This document shows positions 11,111 to 23,140 of a stretch of 64,000 nucleotides of DNA, piece after piece. Within the stretch, counting starts at the first letter, position 1; every line of letters begins with the position of its first letter. The position numbers and the translations under genes are program-made. Origin of the DNA: Diaporthe sp. PMI_573 (Eukaryota; Ascomycota; Sordariomycetes; Diaporthales; Diaporthaceae); the NCBI GenBank assembly GCA_021399435.1, contig JAJTUP010000026.1, forward strand, positions 806,001 to 870,000. Reading direction: 5' to 3'. The notes under the pieces are model-generated. The model saw nothing but the letters and a program-made list of their open reading frames with translations, had not been told where the DNA came from and did not search any database.

Positions 11111-12697
11111 ATGTCTTCCTCCGCCCCTGCCTCCAGGTTTAGCCAGCTCTCACTTGAAAGCATGCCCCCAACCACTCGTTCCCAGAGCCAAAGGGAGTCC
11201 AACTCTGGCCAGGACTCTGACCACGAGTCCGACAGCAGCGACGCGTCCCTCGTTGACGACAACGGCCCCGAAGCTCCGGTGCTGGTCCGCTCACCTGCCA
11301 CGGATATTTGCTACGACGTCTCGGACCTTGACCCCGAGACCCAGAGGTCGGTGAGACATCTCTTCCGCTCCAAGCCTGGCCAGCAGCCATCGCAGCTTGT
11401 CCTACAGGGCTGCCGGTCTCACGTGGAGCACGACAGCCACTTCTACGCATTTGAGATGCTCGAAACCGTGTTAGTACGCAGATCCATCCGCATCGGTTCT
11501 CCAAGAAGCAAATACCGGAGGCCAAGGTGTTCTTGCATGGGGGACGACGAGAAGCCTTGCGAGCACTTGATCTGTTTGCTGGACCAGGTGAACTTCCACA
11601 TAGCCGGCCACGAGTCCGGGTCTCCAGAGCACATTGGACCGGACGGATACGCAATCGAGATGGGCCACCCATTCGAGAAGATATCAGATTTCCACATTGA
11701 CCAGCTGGCCACCAGTCTACAGTGTGAAATCATATCTCCCCACTCCACGTCCGAGGTCAACCCAGCACACTTACAAGAGGTGCGTGAGATCCTGGCGTCT
11801 GTTGAGGAGCCCGGCCTTGATGATTACGCTTGTGATCGCTTCCGGCCTGATATTTTCGACAAGCCGCAACAAGTCCCCGGAGAGGACGCGCTGATTTCCC
11901 ATGGTGATCTCACCCATACCGTAGCGAAGATGCTCATCAAGAACAGACGCTTCTTTGCCTACTTCTTGGGGCTGCTCGAGCCGAGCTCAAAAGCCCGCGA
12001 TCCGTTTCGAAAGATCCAGCAGCGCGTCGACCGCGTGCTGGTCGACCTGGACGCCTTTTCCCGTGACCCTTCCGGGACATCGACCGGCAGGAGCGCCACA
12101 GAGGGCTTGCCAGATGTCCCTTGGGCCGCTGCGCATATTGAGAGGGCCGTGTCCACGATTCAGGCTCTCTTGCAAACTAGATCTGACTCAACATCGTCTG
12201 CCACAGAACGAGCTAGCGCAGCTCGAACACTTGTGCGGATCCTGCATGTCATTGTGTTGTACTGGAACAGAAATGTCACCCGTCCGCCCACCACCATCAC
12301 CTCAACAAGCAGCAGTACCACCGCATCCTCATTACCCACGCGGACAGCAGCGGCACTGGCCTTGGACGAGAGCAACCTCTACCACAGGCTCATCGGGGGG
12401 AAGACACACGGGTCATCTGCCTTTGTCATTGACGTCCTCCGCCAGCTCCCGGAGCAGAACCAGTGGATCGAGACGCTCGAGGAGATCGAGGACCAGCTGG
12501 GCGCGTATGCCCCACCTGCAGGGTATGTGATCCGGTTAAGGGAGCTCATCTTGTCGATGAGGAGCATTCGGCCGGGCCACCCCCCCGGGCCGCACACGTC
12601 TGGCATCCCCACAAGGGGTGGTTCCAGTACGGCGGGCAACAAGAGGAGCAGAGGTGGTGGGAGTGGAAGAGAGGGAGGGGCCAAGAGGGTGAAGTGA
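11111..12697 (+). CDS. SWIM-type zinc-finger protein of unknown function
   Basis: Single-exon protein of 528 residues. Near residues 140-152 it has CSCMGDDEKPCEH, a CxCx7CxH pattern typical of SWIM zinc fingers, which are found in recombination, ubiquitin-ligase and transposase-related proteins and bind DNA or protein. The N-terminus is acidic and Ser-rich (about 30-50), the middle is mostly helical, and the C-terminus (NKRSRGGGSGREGGAKRVK) is basic and may be a nuclear localisation signal. I recognise no other domain. It resembles fungal proteins annotated only as SWIM-domain proteins. A second ATG lies at 11162 (MPPTTRSQ), so the true start could be 17 codons later. Codon use looks ordinary and there is no sign of decay. 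Confidence 0.8.
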   Translation: MSSSAPASRFSQLSLESMPPTTRSQSQRESNSGQDSDHESDSSDASLVDDNGPEAPVLVRSPATDICYDVSDLDPETQRSVRHLFRSKPGQQPSQLVLQGCRSHVEHDSHFYAFEMLETVLVRRSIRIGSPRSKYRRPRCSCMGDDEKPCEHLICLLDQVNFHIAGHESGSPEHIGPDGYAIEMGHPFEKISDFHIDQLATSLQCEIISPHSTSEVNPAHLQEVREILASVEEPGLDDYACDRFRPDIFDKPQQVPGEDALISHGDLTHTVAKMLIKNRRFFAYFLGLLEPSSKARDPFRKIQQRVDRVLVDLDAFSRDPSGTSTGRSATEGLPDVPWAAAHIERAVSTIQALLQTRSDSTSSATERASAARTLVRILHVIVLYWNRNVTRPPTTITSTSSSTTASSLPTRTAAALALDESNLYHRLIGGKTHGSSAFVIDVLRQLPEQNQWIETLEEIEDQLGAYAPPAGYVIRLRELILSMRSIRPGHPPGPHTSGIPTRGGSSTAGNKRSRGGGSGREGGAKRVK

Positions 12698-13231
12698 GGG
12701 GGACGGAGAAGCCAGAAAGAATAGATCAACCGTGCTGGTCTGGTTTGTCACAATGTGGGGTTTTTCTTTGTGACTACACTTGGGAGCGACGTGTAGACTG
12801 ATAGCGGCTTTCGGCATGTCAGATCCGTATTGTTGCGCAGGAGACCCGGTCTTTCGTTCTCATATCTATCAATGTTGTAATTTAACTCTGATAATCATTC
12901 CAAATGAATCGCGGATACCCAGCGCGCCATGAGGGATGCCCCTAGTCAAGCCAACTTGTGCCAGATCTTCTCAAGCCTTCTATATTCTCGATGATGGCGT
13001 CGCTAGCGCTATGCTGGACCAAGTGTTATTGAAAAGCAATGCTGACTGTTTATGTGTATAGGGAGGGGAGGCGAGGCGCTTGCTTGTGAGCGCCCGGCCT
13101 GCAGGCCAGCCCCGTCCGAACCCTCCCTCTATGAACCATTAGCCCCAGGTTGCAAAACTCCAAAAGATCGGTGAGAGATGCCTTCCATGGCTGCCATCAA
13201 GAAACCAAAAGCATTCTCACTCCGAAGTTAC
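12698..13231. other. Convergent spacer
   Basis: Lies between the 3' ends of the SWIM protein gene (+) and the kinase-like gene (-). It is moderately AT-rich near 12830-13060 and should hold both 3' UTRs. Nothing else seen. Confidence 0.6.
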
Positions 13232-15499
13232 TCACTCTCCTATCACCTTGCGCTGGAAAGCTGCCAGTGCGCCGTCAACCTCACCGAGCGAAGGCCGGCC
13301 AAAGACGTTTTCCTTCCAAGTCCCTTCCGTCATTCTCCTCTCCCTGTCGAGCAAGAACTCCTCGGCCCAAGCAGTCTCTGCCCTCCAGAAGTCGGCAGCA
13401 ACCTGGCGTATGGTGCGGATCTCGGCCTCCCGGCCCGAGTTGCCACTCAGGCCCTTGCCCGAAGGCTGCATCGATCCCGGCGACCCAAGCCCCCGCAGCC
13501 CGTCGGCGGGGCCATCATGCCGCAACTCGAGCTTGTTCCCCCTGCGGACGACGAGGCTACTGAGCTGCGGCCTCCTGCCGGCCGTGCACCGCTCGATGAG
13601 GCCCCTGAGCTCAGGGGGCGTGCGCGAAAAGGATGGGAACTCGAACTCGGGCTCGTTGCGGTACGACTGCCAGACCGCGCCGCGCTGCGGGGCGCTCATG
13701 CCCTCGAAGACGCACCACAGGAGGCGGCCCAGCATGTAGACCTCGGCGCTCTCCTGTTCCGCGGGCGCCAGGCACGCCCAAGCCACGTTGTAGCCGTGCG
13801 GCGGGTTATAGTAGTGGCCGTCGGCGCCAGCGAGGTCGCGCCAGCCCGGGTGCAACCGGCCCAGGAGGGTGGCGTAGCGCTCGCGGAGGGCGCGGTTACG
13901 GAGCTGGGCCGTCTCCGCCGCCGTTGGAACCGTCACGTAGCGGTCGCCCTCGTCGCCCTCGTCACCGTAGTCGTCATCCTCGTCGTGGTCGTCGCTGGCG
14001 AGGATGCGCATGTACTCGAGGGCGTTGACCTCCGGCGAGGCGAACTCGCACCACACACCCCGCTGCTCGAAGTCGAGGATCACCGGCCGCACATTGTCGT
14101 GCGTCATGACGATCTGGTCCAGCCGCATGTCCGCGTAGTACATGTTGCCCTTTTGCCGGATGTGGACCAGCCCCGAGCATATCTGCTTGGCCCAGCGGAT
14201 CTGGTCCTCGAGGCGGAGCGTGTTATTCATCCGCAGCACTGGCAGCATGTCCCGCAGGTTGATTCCAGAATAGTACGGCTCCAAGAAGCCGATGACCACC
14301 GTCCTCCGAGCGTTGGACCGTGTCTTCTTCGTCACCAATTTAGCTGGTCGGCCGAGCACGTTCGGGTGGGGTGGCATGGTCAGGAGGTTTCTCAGCTCGT
14401 GGTACATGTATTTCACGCTGCTGATGAGAGCCTTCAGCGCCCAGAGCGCCTCCATCCCCTCATCCCCGCGGTACTTGACCAGACACACGCTGTCTTGCAA
14501 CTGTCGGACGTGGACTAGGCTGAATATGTCAACAGTCGGCGGCATTTGCTCCACGTCCATCCGCCACATCTCTCCCAACTCCCGAGGGGAAAGCTGGTGG
14601 TACTCGAGATTATGCATTGGACCAATGACAATTTTGGCAGCTCGGACGTCCAAAGGGAGGGTCTCAAAAACGATTCGGGACCCAAAAGGCTGGTTGTAGT
14701 ACATGTCCTGGACCCTTTCGAGCCCATACACCTCGGTCGTCCATATCTGCAGGGCCCTTACGATGTACGAAGCGATGGCTTGTTGCTGGACTCGGCTGCG
14801 GTCGCGTGCGTGAAAAGCGTCGTCCAGGTCTAGGAGCCGTCGTATCAATCGTGACTCGGTAGCCTTCTCGGATATGAAGACATCGAAGCGCATTGGGGGG
14901 GCATCCTCAATGAAAGTGGCGACCGCGAAGAATTGTGTTCCCAGACCGGCACCGCCATCTATGCTCCAGAGTGCCGATCGCAGAGGAGTGGTGCTGTCGA
15001 TCCGGTTCTTTATGTTTAGTTGCGAGTCCTCCCAAGCTGGCTCTAGTGGGTCGGTCAGGTCTTCGACGGTTACGAGGCGGTCGACGGGCACTTCGTAGAT
15101 CGCTGTCGGGTGTATCACGTCGTGGATTGCCTCCGAGGTCAAATCCATATCGAAGTCGGCTTCCTGGCCTACGGCGGGCTTTTTGTTCTTTCTCTCTGGA
15201 AAAGGCAGTCTCGTGTGGGTTCCGTGGCGGCTGTCTGCGCCGTTGAGCCGATACTCGTCCACGGAAAGAAGTGAGCGACTGTGGACGGTGTTTGTGCTGG
15301 TCAAACCAAAGACTGTATGACAGACGGGATTTGGCCGTGTCTCCCTGGTATTTCTCACGAAGCTCCAGGATCCTGGGCTTGATCCGAAAGCTGATATCTG
15401 ACAGGCCGGAGGTGAGCCGGCAGGTTCGTGCCGAACCGCAGGTGCTCCGATCTGAGACAGCCTATGAGAGATGTCGACCAAACAGACCAGTTGCCCCAA
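13232..15499 (-). CDS. Atypical protein kinase-fold protein
   Basis: Large single frame of up to 755 residues. Its middle has a recognisable kinase C-lobe: the helix QIRWAKQICSGLVHIRQ, then YYADMRLDQIV where HRDLKxxN is expected, then VILDFEQRG where DFG is expected, then FASPEV in place of APE. The catalytic Asp and metal-binding Asp are kept, but HRD is YAD, the catalytic-loop Lys and Asn are Arg and Gln, and DFG is DFE. The protein may be a pseudokinase or an unusual kinase. The acidic DDHDEDDDYGDEGDEGD stretch is an insert after the activation segment. The start is uncertain: the frame is open from 15499, but a good in-frame ATG at 15148 (MDLTSEAIHD) begins the part that looks most protein-like. 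Substrate and pathway unknown. Confidence 0.72.
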   Translation of the reverse strand: MGQLVCLVDISHRLSQIGAPAVRHEPAGSPPACQISAFGSSPGSWSFVRNTRETRPNPVCHTVFGLTSTNTVHSRSLLSVDEYRLNGADSRHGTHTRLPFPERKNKKPAVGQEADFDMDLTSEAIHDVIHPTAIYEVPVDRLVTVEDLTDPLEPAWEDSQLNIKNRIDSTTPLRSALWSIDGGAGLGTQFFAVATFIEDAPPMRFDVFISEKATESRLIRRLLDLDDAFHARDRSRVQQQAIASYIVRALQIWTTEVYGLERVQDMYYNQPFGSRIVFETLPLDVRAAKIVIGPMHNLEYHQLSPRELGEMWRMDVEQMPPTVDIFSLVHVRQLQDSVCLVKYRGDEGMEALWALKALISSVKYMYHELRNLLTMPPHPNVLGRPAKLVTKKTRSNARRTVVIGFLEPYYSGINLRDMLPVLRMNNTLRLEDQIRWAKQICSGLVHIRQKGNMYYADMRLDQIVMTHDNVRPVILDFEQRGVWCEFASPEVNALEYMRILASDDHDEDDDYGDEGDEGDRYVTVPTAAETAQLRNRALRERYATLLGRLHPGWRDLAGADGHYYNPPHGYNVAWACLAPAEQESAEVYMLGRLLWCVFEGMSAPQRGAVWQSYRNEPEFEFPSFSRTPPELRGLIERCTAGRRPQLSSLVVRRGNKLELRHDGPADGLRGLGSPGSMQPSGKGLSGNSGREAEIRTIRQVAADFWRAETAWAEEFLLDRERRMTEGTWKENVFGRPSLGEVDGALAAFQRKVIGE

Positions 15500-18400
15500 G
15501 GACCTGGTTTGGTGTCTCCGGGGAAGCTGGGCGGTGGAGGTAGGTGGGATACGAGTCGTTGGACGTGGTGGCCCCAGTGTTCTTCCTGCAGGTGCTCAAC
15601 CCGATCGTACAGGGGAGGCTCGTGTGATTGGGCCTAAGGGACGTGGTCAGGATTTTTGGGCAACTCCAAGAGGACATGACAGGGCCAGGGCTCTGCTCAA
15701 AGGCCCCCTGTGATCATGTCCCCGGCCCGCAGAAGGCTTAAATGTTGATTGTCCGTCCAGGGAGCGTCCCACTATCCAGGTGGAGGTCCTCCCACCGGGG
15801 AGCATTCTACTTGGAGCGCCTCTAACAGCAGGCCCACCATCAAATGACATTCGTCCCGGGGCAAGGGGGGGGCATTCTAAAGGGGAGTAGATTAGACTGC
15901 GGCTTACTTTGGGCGCACCGGCACAGCTTTGAGGCTGACCCGGATCGGATATGTCACTGGGAGAGATGCCACAAGGCTCGACACGAGCGGTTGGATGTCT
16001 GAGGTACTGGCAAAGAGCCGACAAGGGTATGTGTCGCTGCTGAAGTATTGCAAATTGAGAATCCGCGAGTGCGAACGAGGATCTGAGGAATGAAGCGGGC
16101 TGGAAGCACAGTGCTGACCCTCCTTCCCTTCCTAGGCTTGACACATGAGCCGTCAGCACGGGAATGCTTTACTTCAATGTGACCGGGGCCAGGAAGAGCC
16201 AGAAAAGGACTGCTTTGGGTTATGTTGGAATATTTGCTTGCCTTGGGTTGTAGTCGTAACAGAGTTGGTGATGTGTGGGTCTGGGGGGGGGGCGGATTTT
16301 GTACGCATCAGGGTACGGCTTCGCTCAAAAGCGTCGGTGATATATAATGTCCAAAGACCAGGCGACTGCGTTCCCGAAGCCGCCTGAGCATGGGCGAGGC
16401 CTGCAAAGTCCTGACAAGCGACCCAGATATGTTGGTTCAGTCGTCACTCAACCGGCCGCTATGAAGAAGACCACGGGAGCATTCACCATTCTTCTGTTCA
16501 ACCCTGGTTTGCCCAGCACAATCATTCACTGCCCATGTCGTGCCATACATGACTGTCTGGTTATAGCGCCCAGTGACTTGAGGCCGCAGGTGGACCACCG
16601 CGGTAGGGCCAGATGGTTTTCGTCGTCACAGACCGGCTGCGCCATGGCTCTGGTTGCTTTTGCTTGATGTGGTATTAGGGCATGACATGGGTCCAGATGT
16701 GCATAACTGTAGGCCGCCTTCGGCCCCGGTACGGGCCCGGAGTACGGGGCTGTCTCAGACCTGGCCCCAGTATTTACAACGGCACCCAGCCGCTTGCTAC
16801 CATCAGACCAAGGACTAAAACTATATCCAGGGAGCAATGCCCCAGGACAAGACCACGCGATGGGTATCAGAGGTCCTCAGCGGCAATGCTTGACCGTGCC
16901 GCGATAATCCCGCCCCCGAAGCCATTCCTGGCAATCCACCTTCGAGCAAGGTGCAAAAGAAGTTCCACAACTGGGCAGGGAAGGACCGCAGACCAGTCAT
17001 GGGCATCTACAGGTGTGAGAACAAGCAGATCAAGCTTGCTCAACTGCACGATTCCACATGGGGAGAGGCCTCCGAGAAACCGGCCGGTGTCCATCTCGTT
17101 CGGGCAGGGCAGTACGGGTTGCTCTTTACGACCGAATGCAGCGTCTATTGCAGAAAGTTCTGCAGATGCCGAGGGCCATGCCTGACCTCGCATTCCAGCC
17201 GTCAAATATGGCCTGATTTCACGCGGCCAGGTGATGAGATGAATCAAGGTGTCTGGACCGAGGCAACGCCTTTGCAATGGCAACGGCCGGACAACTACCA
17301 CCCACAACGACATCAACAACAACGACAACTGACGACGACGACGACGACGACGACTGGGCAAGCAACGACTGGTCTGGGCTTGCGGATCTCCTGGTGATCA
17401 GTCCTGTTCACGGTAATGCACGGCTGTTTGCTTCCCCCACGGATGATAAGGGGACCAAGACCTGTTGAAACCCGGCCGTGAGTATGGGGGTCAGCACCGC
17501 GACGTTGTGTGCACTCGGCTGTGAGCATAGAACGCCCACTATCGGCATGGGTGTCGGAGGTGGAGTGACTCCGGCTAGGCACGCCGTGGAGCAACGTGAG
17601 ACCAATTACTTCGTCATTGATGTGGCCGTGTCTGCCTGTGCGGTTGACGCGTGTCGCGAGAGCAAGTTGCCGGACTGACCGAGGCTCTTTTGATACTGGC
17701 GGCGCTTTCGAGGCAAGACATGGGAAAAGTACTGTGACAGACTGGGCAACGTACCGCGCACAGTCCGGTGAGGGAGGGCGAGGGTGCCCAGATCAAGCAA
17801 GCGGCCGACCGCCAGCGAAGCAAACAATACGCGAACAGAGGGTGGATGAGAGCTAGGAATCAATTATGCAAACTTCCAACAACGAAGGTGGAGGCTGGCC
17901 ACTCGGCGCACTCGGCGGAGGGGACAACCACCCCCCTGGCTTCGGCCTATCCATGATTGCCCTGGGATCTTTCCCAACCTTCGCCGACTCGCAAGCGCCC
18001 ACACCCCTTTCCACATTGAGCCGCTGGCAGATGGGAACCAGCACCGTGGCCTGCAGGAGACCAGACGATTTGGCGAGTTGCGTCGTGCTCTGCACTGGAA
18101 CCCTCCCTCACCGGTAGCCGAATAGGGCACAGGGAGATGCATGTGGTCGATTCGCTCGTCGTCGGGCCTGTCTGCACCGGTCAAGCGGTCAAAAGGCAAA
18201 AGGCAAAAGGGCGGATTGCTCACCGGTCACGCCATGTGGAGCCGTAGCCAACCCCAAGGCTTCCCCAGGGCGAGCGCGATTCTCGACAGAAGCCAATGTG
18301 GAATGGCGATGTGCCCTGAAAAGGCCAAGCGGCGACCCGTGCCCATTATGCCGTCAGCAGATCATCCCCCCTCCCACAGCCCCGGGCCTCCTGGCCTCCT

Positions 18401-21400
18401 GCTCAGGTGGTGAACAGACCCAATTTGGATGACCACCTTGCTGCCAGCTGGAGAGCCACCTGACGCTGGCCCGGAGCTTTGGTCCCCGCCGAGTCTTGCT
18501 TCAGATCGCCTTCTCCCCTTGCTTTTCGGGTAGCCTGCCGGTCCGAGCTGCCTGCCAGAGACGGCTGTAAACTGTGCTCCGGCCATCCAGATCCGCGTGG
18601 CCAGACCTTTTCTGCAGTTCAAGATCCGCCAGACCCGGGGCGAGGTGCCGTCAACGAGCGCTCGACCTGGTACCCACTGTGCCCCAATGCAGGGAACAGG
18701 TCTGCTGGGTGTTCCCGCCGAGCCGCTGCCTTGGGTCAGGATATACCTGGCTGCATCCCGCCTTGAAGGGCGAGCAGTAGCCGAAGAGGAATGACTGTCA
18801 TCACCAAGCCGCAGGCCTGGCCCAGCCTTTCAAGATTGGGCAGGAACATCGCTGGAATGACACCATGGCAGGTATGAACGGACAAAGGGTAGGTTTGGGC
18901 GCAAAGAAGAAGAAAAAATCCCAGCCCCCCCGGACGTTAAGCCTACCTACTACGTACTGCGTTTCGATGCAAAAGCCATGACCAACATGAGCAAGCCCAG
19001 AACCCCGTGGTAGAACTACATAACAGGCGCCATTCAGCTCACTGCCTCTTTGTCATTGATTTGCGAAAGGCAGCACGCAGTCCGCTCTGGCTCATATCGA
19101 GGTAGTAGGTGGGCAGGGCAAACCATAGCTCTCTTCTCACTCAACTTGGTTTCTTGGTTTCTTCCGCCCATGACCCCAACTTGTCACTGGGATGTATTTC
19201 AAGCGAGGGGTGTCTGGCGATGAAAACGGGGAGGTGCCTGGCTATCAAAACCAACACGGAGGCTGGAAATTAGTACGCGAGGCGCGGGAGTGCAGTCGTC
19301 TGCACGTGTAGACAAGGAGCTATAGTGGAGCACTTCATGAATCTTGCTGCACACCCCACGCGGCCGCCGAGACCGAGTCCAGTGGGGACTTGGAACAGAA
19401 TGCTTGAAAAAGCGGATGCTGTTCAGTGTGTGGCCTTGCCATGTCCTTGCACACATACCACGTCCTCGGGCTTGCAGATATGCGGCCTTCGAAATTCCTC
19501 AAAAGGCGGTTACTGTTCAAGAGCGGGATAAAAAAGCCGAGTTCTCGGCGGCGGATAGCAAGGGGAAGGACATTGGCGTCTGGCGCGGAGACACGACGCA
19601 TTTTGCCATGTGCTGCAGGTGCTTTTCTAGTCGCGGTGCAATGCGAAGTTCACCGGCATTGATGGCCATACAGACAAGGGCCGGCTCATCTATACTGTTG
19701 TAAATGCTGCAGATGCCCCACAACACAGGCATAAGGCTGTGGGCGAACAACTCTTCTTGCCCGTGCTGGGAGTAGCTTGTTGTCAGTCGATGCTTCATTG
19801 CATTGAGGCGTGAGGGGGCTGGCCTGCGCTAGTGAAGGTGACGGCTTGGCTCCGTGATGCAATTCTGATGGTCGAGTGACGGACCTCCATTTGCCTTGTC
19901 GTACAACTGAGCCCGTAGGGAGGTTAGGAAAGCTGGCATCAGTTACCGGTCAGTAGGCCTGGGAGCCTCGGGCAGCTTGTGCGAGGACCAAAGCAGTGGA
20001 TGCGCTGTGGAATGTATGGCAACAGGAAGACTGTGTTGCAGTACTTCTTCTCCATGTCTCTGTGCCCCAGGGCAGGATCCAGGCGGAAGGTTCCAGCAGT
20101 GACAACGGTCGAGTTGCTGTTGATGAGCTGGCTATTCTGGACCATCTCGGGAGATCATGTTGCAGTCGCCGTCACTAGCCTCTTGGGACTCAAGAAGGAG
20201 CAAAAGGATATCGTGATACCAGCTCCTCGATCGTACTGCTGCCATGGGCTCGCTCAATTGTTATAGACGTCACTGAATGGCCCTGACAGTTGCATTATGA
20301 CTCGTCAGAACGCCCAAGGGGCGAGGACCTGCACCTGCAAAGAGTGCGTTCCGTGGAGCGTGGTACAACACACGCTCGAATACATGGCGATCGATATTTG
20401 GGGCAGCGCCCAGACTGCAGCGCCCATATCTATTCCACCCTGTCACCAATGCTGGCATCTGGGAGATCGTGTGTCGCATCTCCGATTGAGTTTACAGAGG
20501 ATCACGAGCTGGGCCAGCAAGACTCGCGCGTGGACTTTGCTTCTGATTGCCAAGCCGCAGCCACTCCTGTAAGGACTGACTGGACAACGTTGCCCCGTCT
20601 TCGACCGCGAGGCCAGGCGAGTATCGGTTCTTGCTGTACCTCCGCCCCCCAGGGAATTGCGCAGACCGACAGCATGCCAATTCGTGTGACAAACCTGGAC
20701 TAGGCTTCATGTCCATTGGTGCATTGCCAATAATTAGAGACCGGGTCAATTCTGTGCTGTCACCAGCGGGCGTCTGACGGTGTTTGCTAATCTGGTCTGT
20801 CCGCGAGCTCCCCCAGCTCTCGGGCCATCAAAGGGGACCTCATGCAGTGGCCGAAGACAGACCTTGCTGCATCCGGTTGCCATGCACAATAGCATCGGCA
20901 GTGCTCCTATCATAGCTAGGCTGACCAGCCTGCTGGGTCAAGTCGCGCCCCATGCGCGATCCCTAAGTAGCCCCCCAATGTTTCCGACCCTGCCGACTGT
21001 GGACCTTTTGTTTTCCTTTCGCGTACATGCACCATTGATACATGTCATGCGGTCAAGCTCCCTGCCTGTCTGGCCAATGCACTGAACTGATATGCGGAAT
21101 ATGCTGTAGGGAATTCCGCAAACGGCAAAAGTAGCACACTGCACTCAAGCGAGATCGGTCCCGGAGCTATGGAGACACGCGCACTCAGCAGCAGGCAAGC
21201 CGCTTTCTTGGGTGCTTGGGTTTGAGTGGTCTTCGGTGTTTCGCAGGACTCCTGAAGCCAGCGCTTGTGCTACTCGGAGCGGGACGTGATGGTCCGGACA
21301 TGCGCACACTGCAAGGACAAAATTACCTAGCAAGTCACAAGCCTGGACGTGGTAATTGCCATCAGGCGCCGCCAGTTGTGGACCCAGCCCAGCAGGAGCG

Positions 21401-21791
21401 ACGAGATGGAAAGCTCGAGTGTTGTGGTAAAAGCATTTTGGTCATTTGCTCAGCAAGTGCAGGGCAGCGGGCACATGCGGTGGAACGTTGTAATATCCCA
21501 GCCGCTGGGATGGATACCTGCCCAATCATTTCCCTCGGGAGTGGACAATCCTGGTATTGATGAGAGGATTGCAGTTCCCATGACCAGAGTAAGCAAGACG
21601 CAGAGCGGCCACATCGAATGGCGCTGACGCCCTGCAGGCGATACGGAGAGCACGTCAGCTCGGCGTCTGCCAGAACCACATTGCCGAATCGCCCACGGTA
21701 ATGAGTGAGAGACAGGCATGGCGGAGCCACGCATGACAGGTAGACTACTCGAGGGGGAGGGGGAGGAGGAGGGCGAGGGCGAGGGCAAGGA

Positions 21792-21811
21792 GCAGCGGCC
21801 TAGGCCGCTGC
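21792..21811. repeat. Perfect 20-bp palindrome
   Basis: The sequence is GCAGCGGCCT followed directly by its exact reverse complement AGGCCGCTGC. It lies eight bases before a 14-bp tandem repeat. It could extrude a short hairpin or be a symmetric protein site; no function can be assigned. Confidence 0.9.
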
Positions 21812-21819
21812 GAGGAGAG

Positions 21820-21903
21820 CAGGCTGTTGTGTGCAGGCTGTTGTGTGCAGGCTGTTGTGTGCAGGCTGTTGTGTGCAGGCTGTTGTGTGCAGGCTGTTGT
21901 GTG
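21820..21903. repeat. 14-bp tandem repeat, six exact copies
   Basis: The unit CAGGCTGTTGTGTG is repeated six times without change at 21820-21903. The unit length is not a multiple of three, and all frames stay open across it on both strands, so it inflates apparent reading frames here. The exact copies suggest recent expansion or copy-number change. Confidence 0.95.
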
Positions 21904-23140
21904 CACCGTGCTTTGGCTTGCAGCAACTGGGGTTTCGTCCGGCAATGACTGGACGCATGGCTTTCTGCAAGGAGCTCTTCATGCAGGGTGAGATTGATCA
22001 TTTGGGCAGTTATTGAGGCGCCAAGTTCGGCTGAGGCCTATGAGAGGATGGAACCGGCCAGGGATCGCCCACTGAAGCTGGGTCGGGTTCTGGCGGAATG
22101 GGCAAGGCCAGGATTGATCCGTCCCCTTGTCGGCGGCCAGGTCGTTGCCGAGCCTTGATGGCGGGCGGGCAAAGATGCAGAGTCTTTTTGAGATGTGCAA
22201 CGCGGTCATGCTGAACCAGCAAAGGTGACTGATTGCCCCTGAAGCCACCGATGGCACGGCGAGTCGCAGTGCAGGCGGACAAGTGCTGAGAGGCGAGCAC
22301 ACGTGCTGTGTTGCAGCACTCTCTGCGCATGGGATTCGAGGCTCGAGCAACCCTTGACTGGTTACACGGTGACCGTGCCACCCAAACGCAGCAGAGGGCT
22401 CTTTTGTATGGATCTCAGCACCCCTGCACTTAACCGGCTGGGATGAAGATTACTGGAGGTGGCTGTACGGTCGATGGACTGCATCGGAGACAAAGATGGA
22501 ACCACGGGCCGAAGAGGGAGGCGTGATCAGTGAACGGTTGAATCAAAAGCCAGGTCGAGCCTGAGGGGTCTGGAGAAGGGGATCGAGCAACCCGCCCGCA
22601 TCTGCCTGTTCCCCTGCCCATGCCTCCTCCTCCCTGGCTATGACTTTGTCAGGCTGTTGGACGTTTGGAGATGCAATGCGATGTGATGGAGAGGAGGTGG
22701 TGGAGTCGAGTCAGGCCATGAGCTGACCCGGGATCAAGGAACCAAGGAGATTGGCGGCACCTAGACCACACCCAGACTGCCAGGCCACACAATAGAAGCT
22801 AGCGCGGGCCCGATACCCAGCGTGCCAGCCAGGCACCACACCCTCACCACGCTGCCACGACGGGGCCTGGCTTGTTCTGTCGGTGCTCCCCTATCGTTTT
22901 CAGCCATGTGCTGGGCAGGGAACATGCCTCCATCCCGCAGGCCTGTCGTCTCCAGCCGGGTCAACCCAGCCCAGTCCAATCCAAGCGACTGGTCTGGCTG
23001 GCTTGGCCTCCCGAGCCCGACACCGTTGGGATGGTTCCCCTTCCCGCAACGGGAGCCAGGCACAGACCACGACGCCATCTCGTCCGTCTCCCCCCTTTCG
23101 GCACGAACATGACAGCTGCACATCACGGCAGACTGAAGGG

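Noticed and set aside
13178..14518. 446-codon frame on the plus strand inside the kinase-like gene
   Set aside because: It is the antisense shadow of the minus-strand gene, whose translation carries recognisable kinase motifs.
16867..17361. 164-codon minus frame and 148-codon plus frame, both fairly protein-like
   Set aside because: They overlap on opposite strands, contain a trinucleotide run, and have no recognised domain or splice context.
19517..19798. 93-codon minus frame with helix-like composition
   Set aside because: No family signature, no clear start or introns, and it is isolated in the desert.
21820..21903. CRISPR-like array
   Set aside because: Repeats abut with no spacers and the host is eukaryotic; it is a simple tandem repeat.
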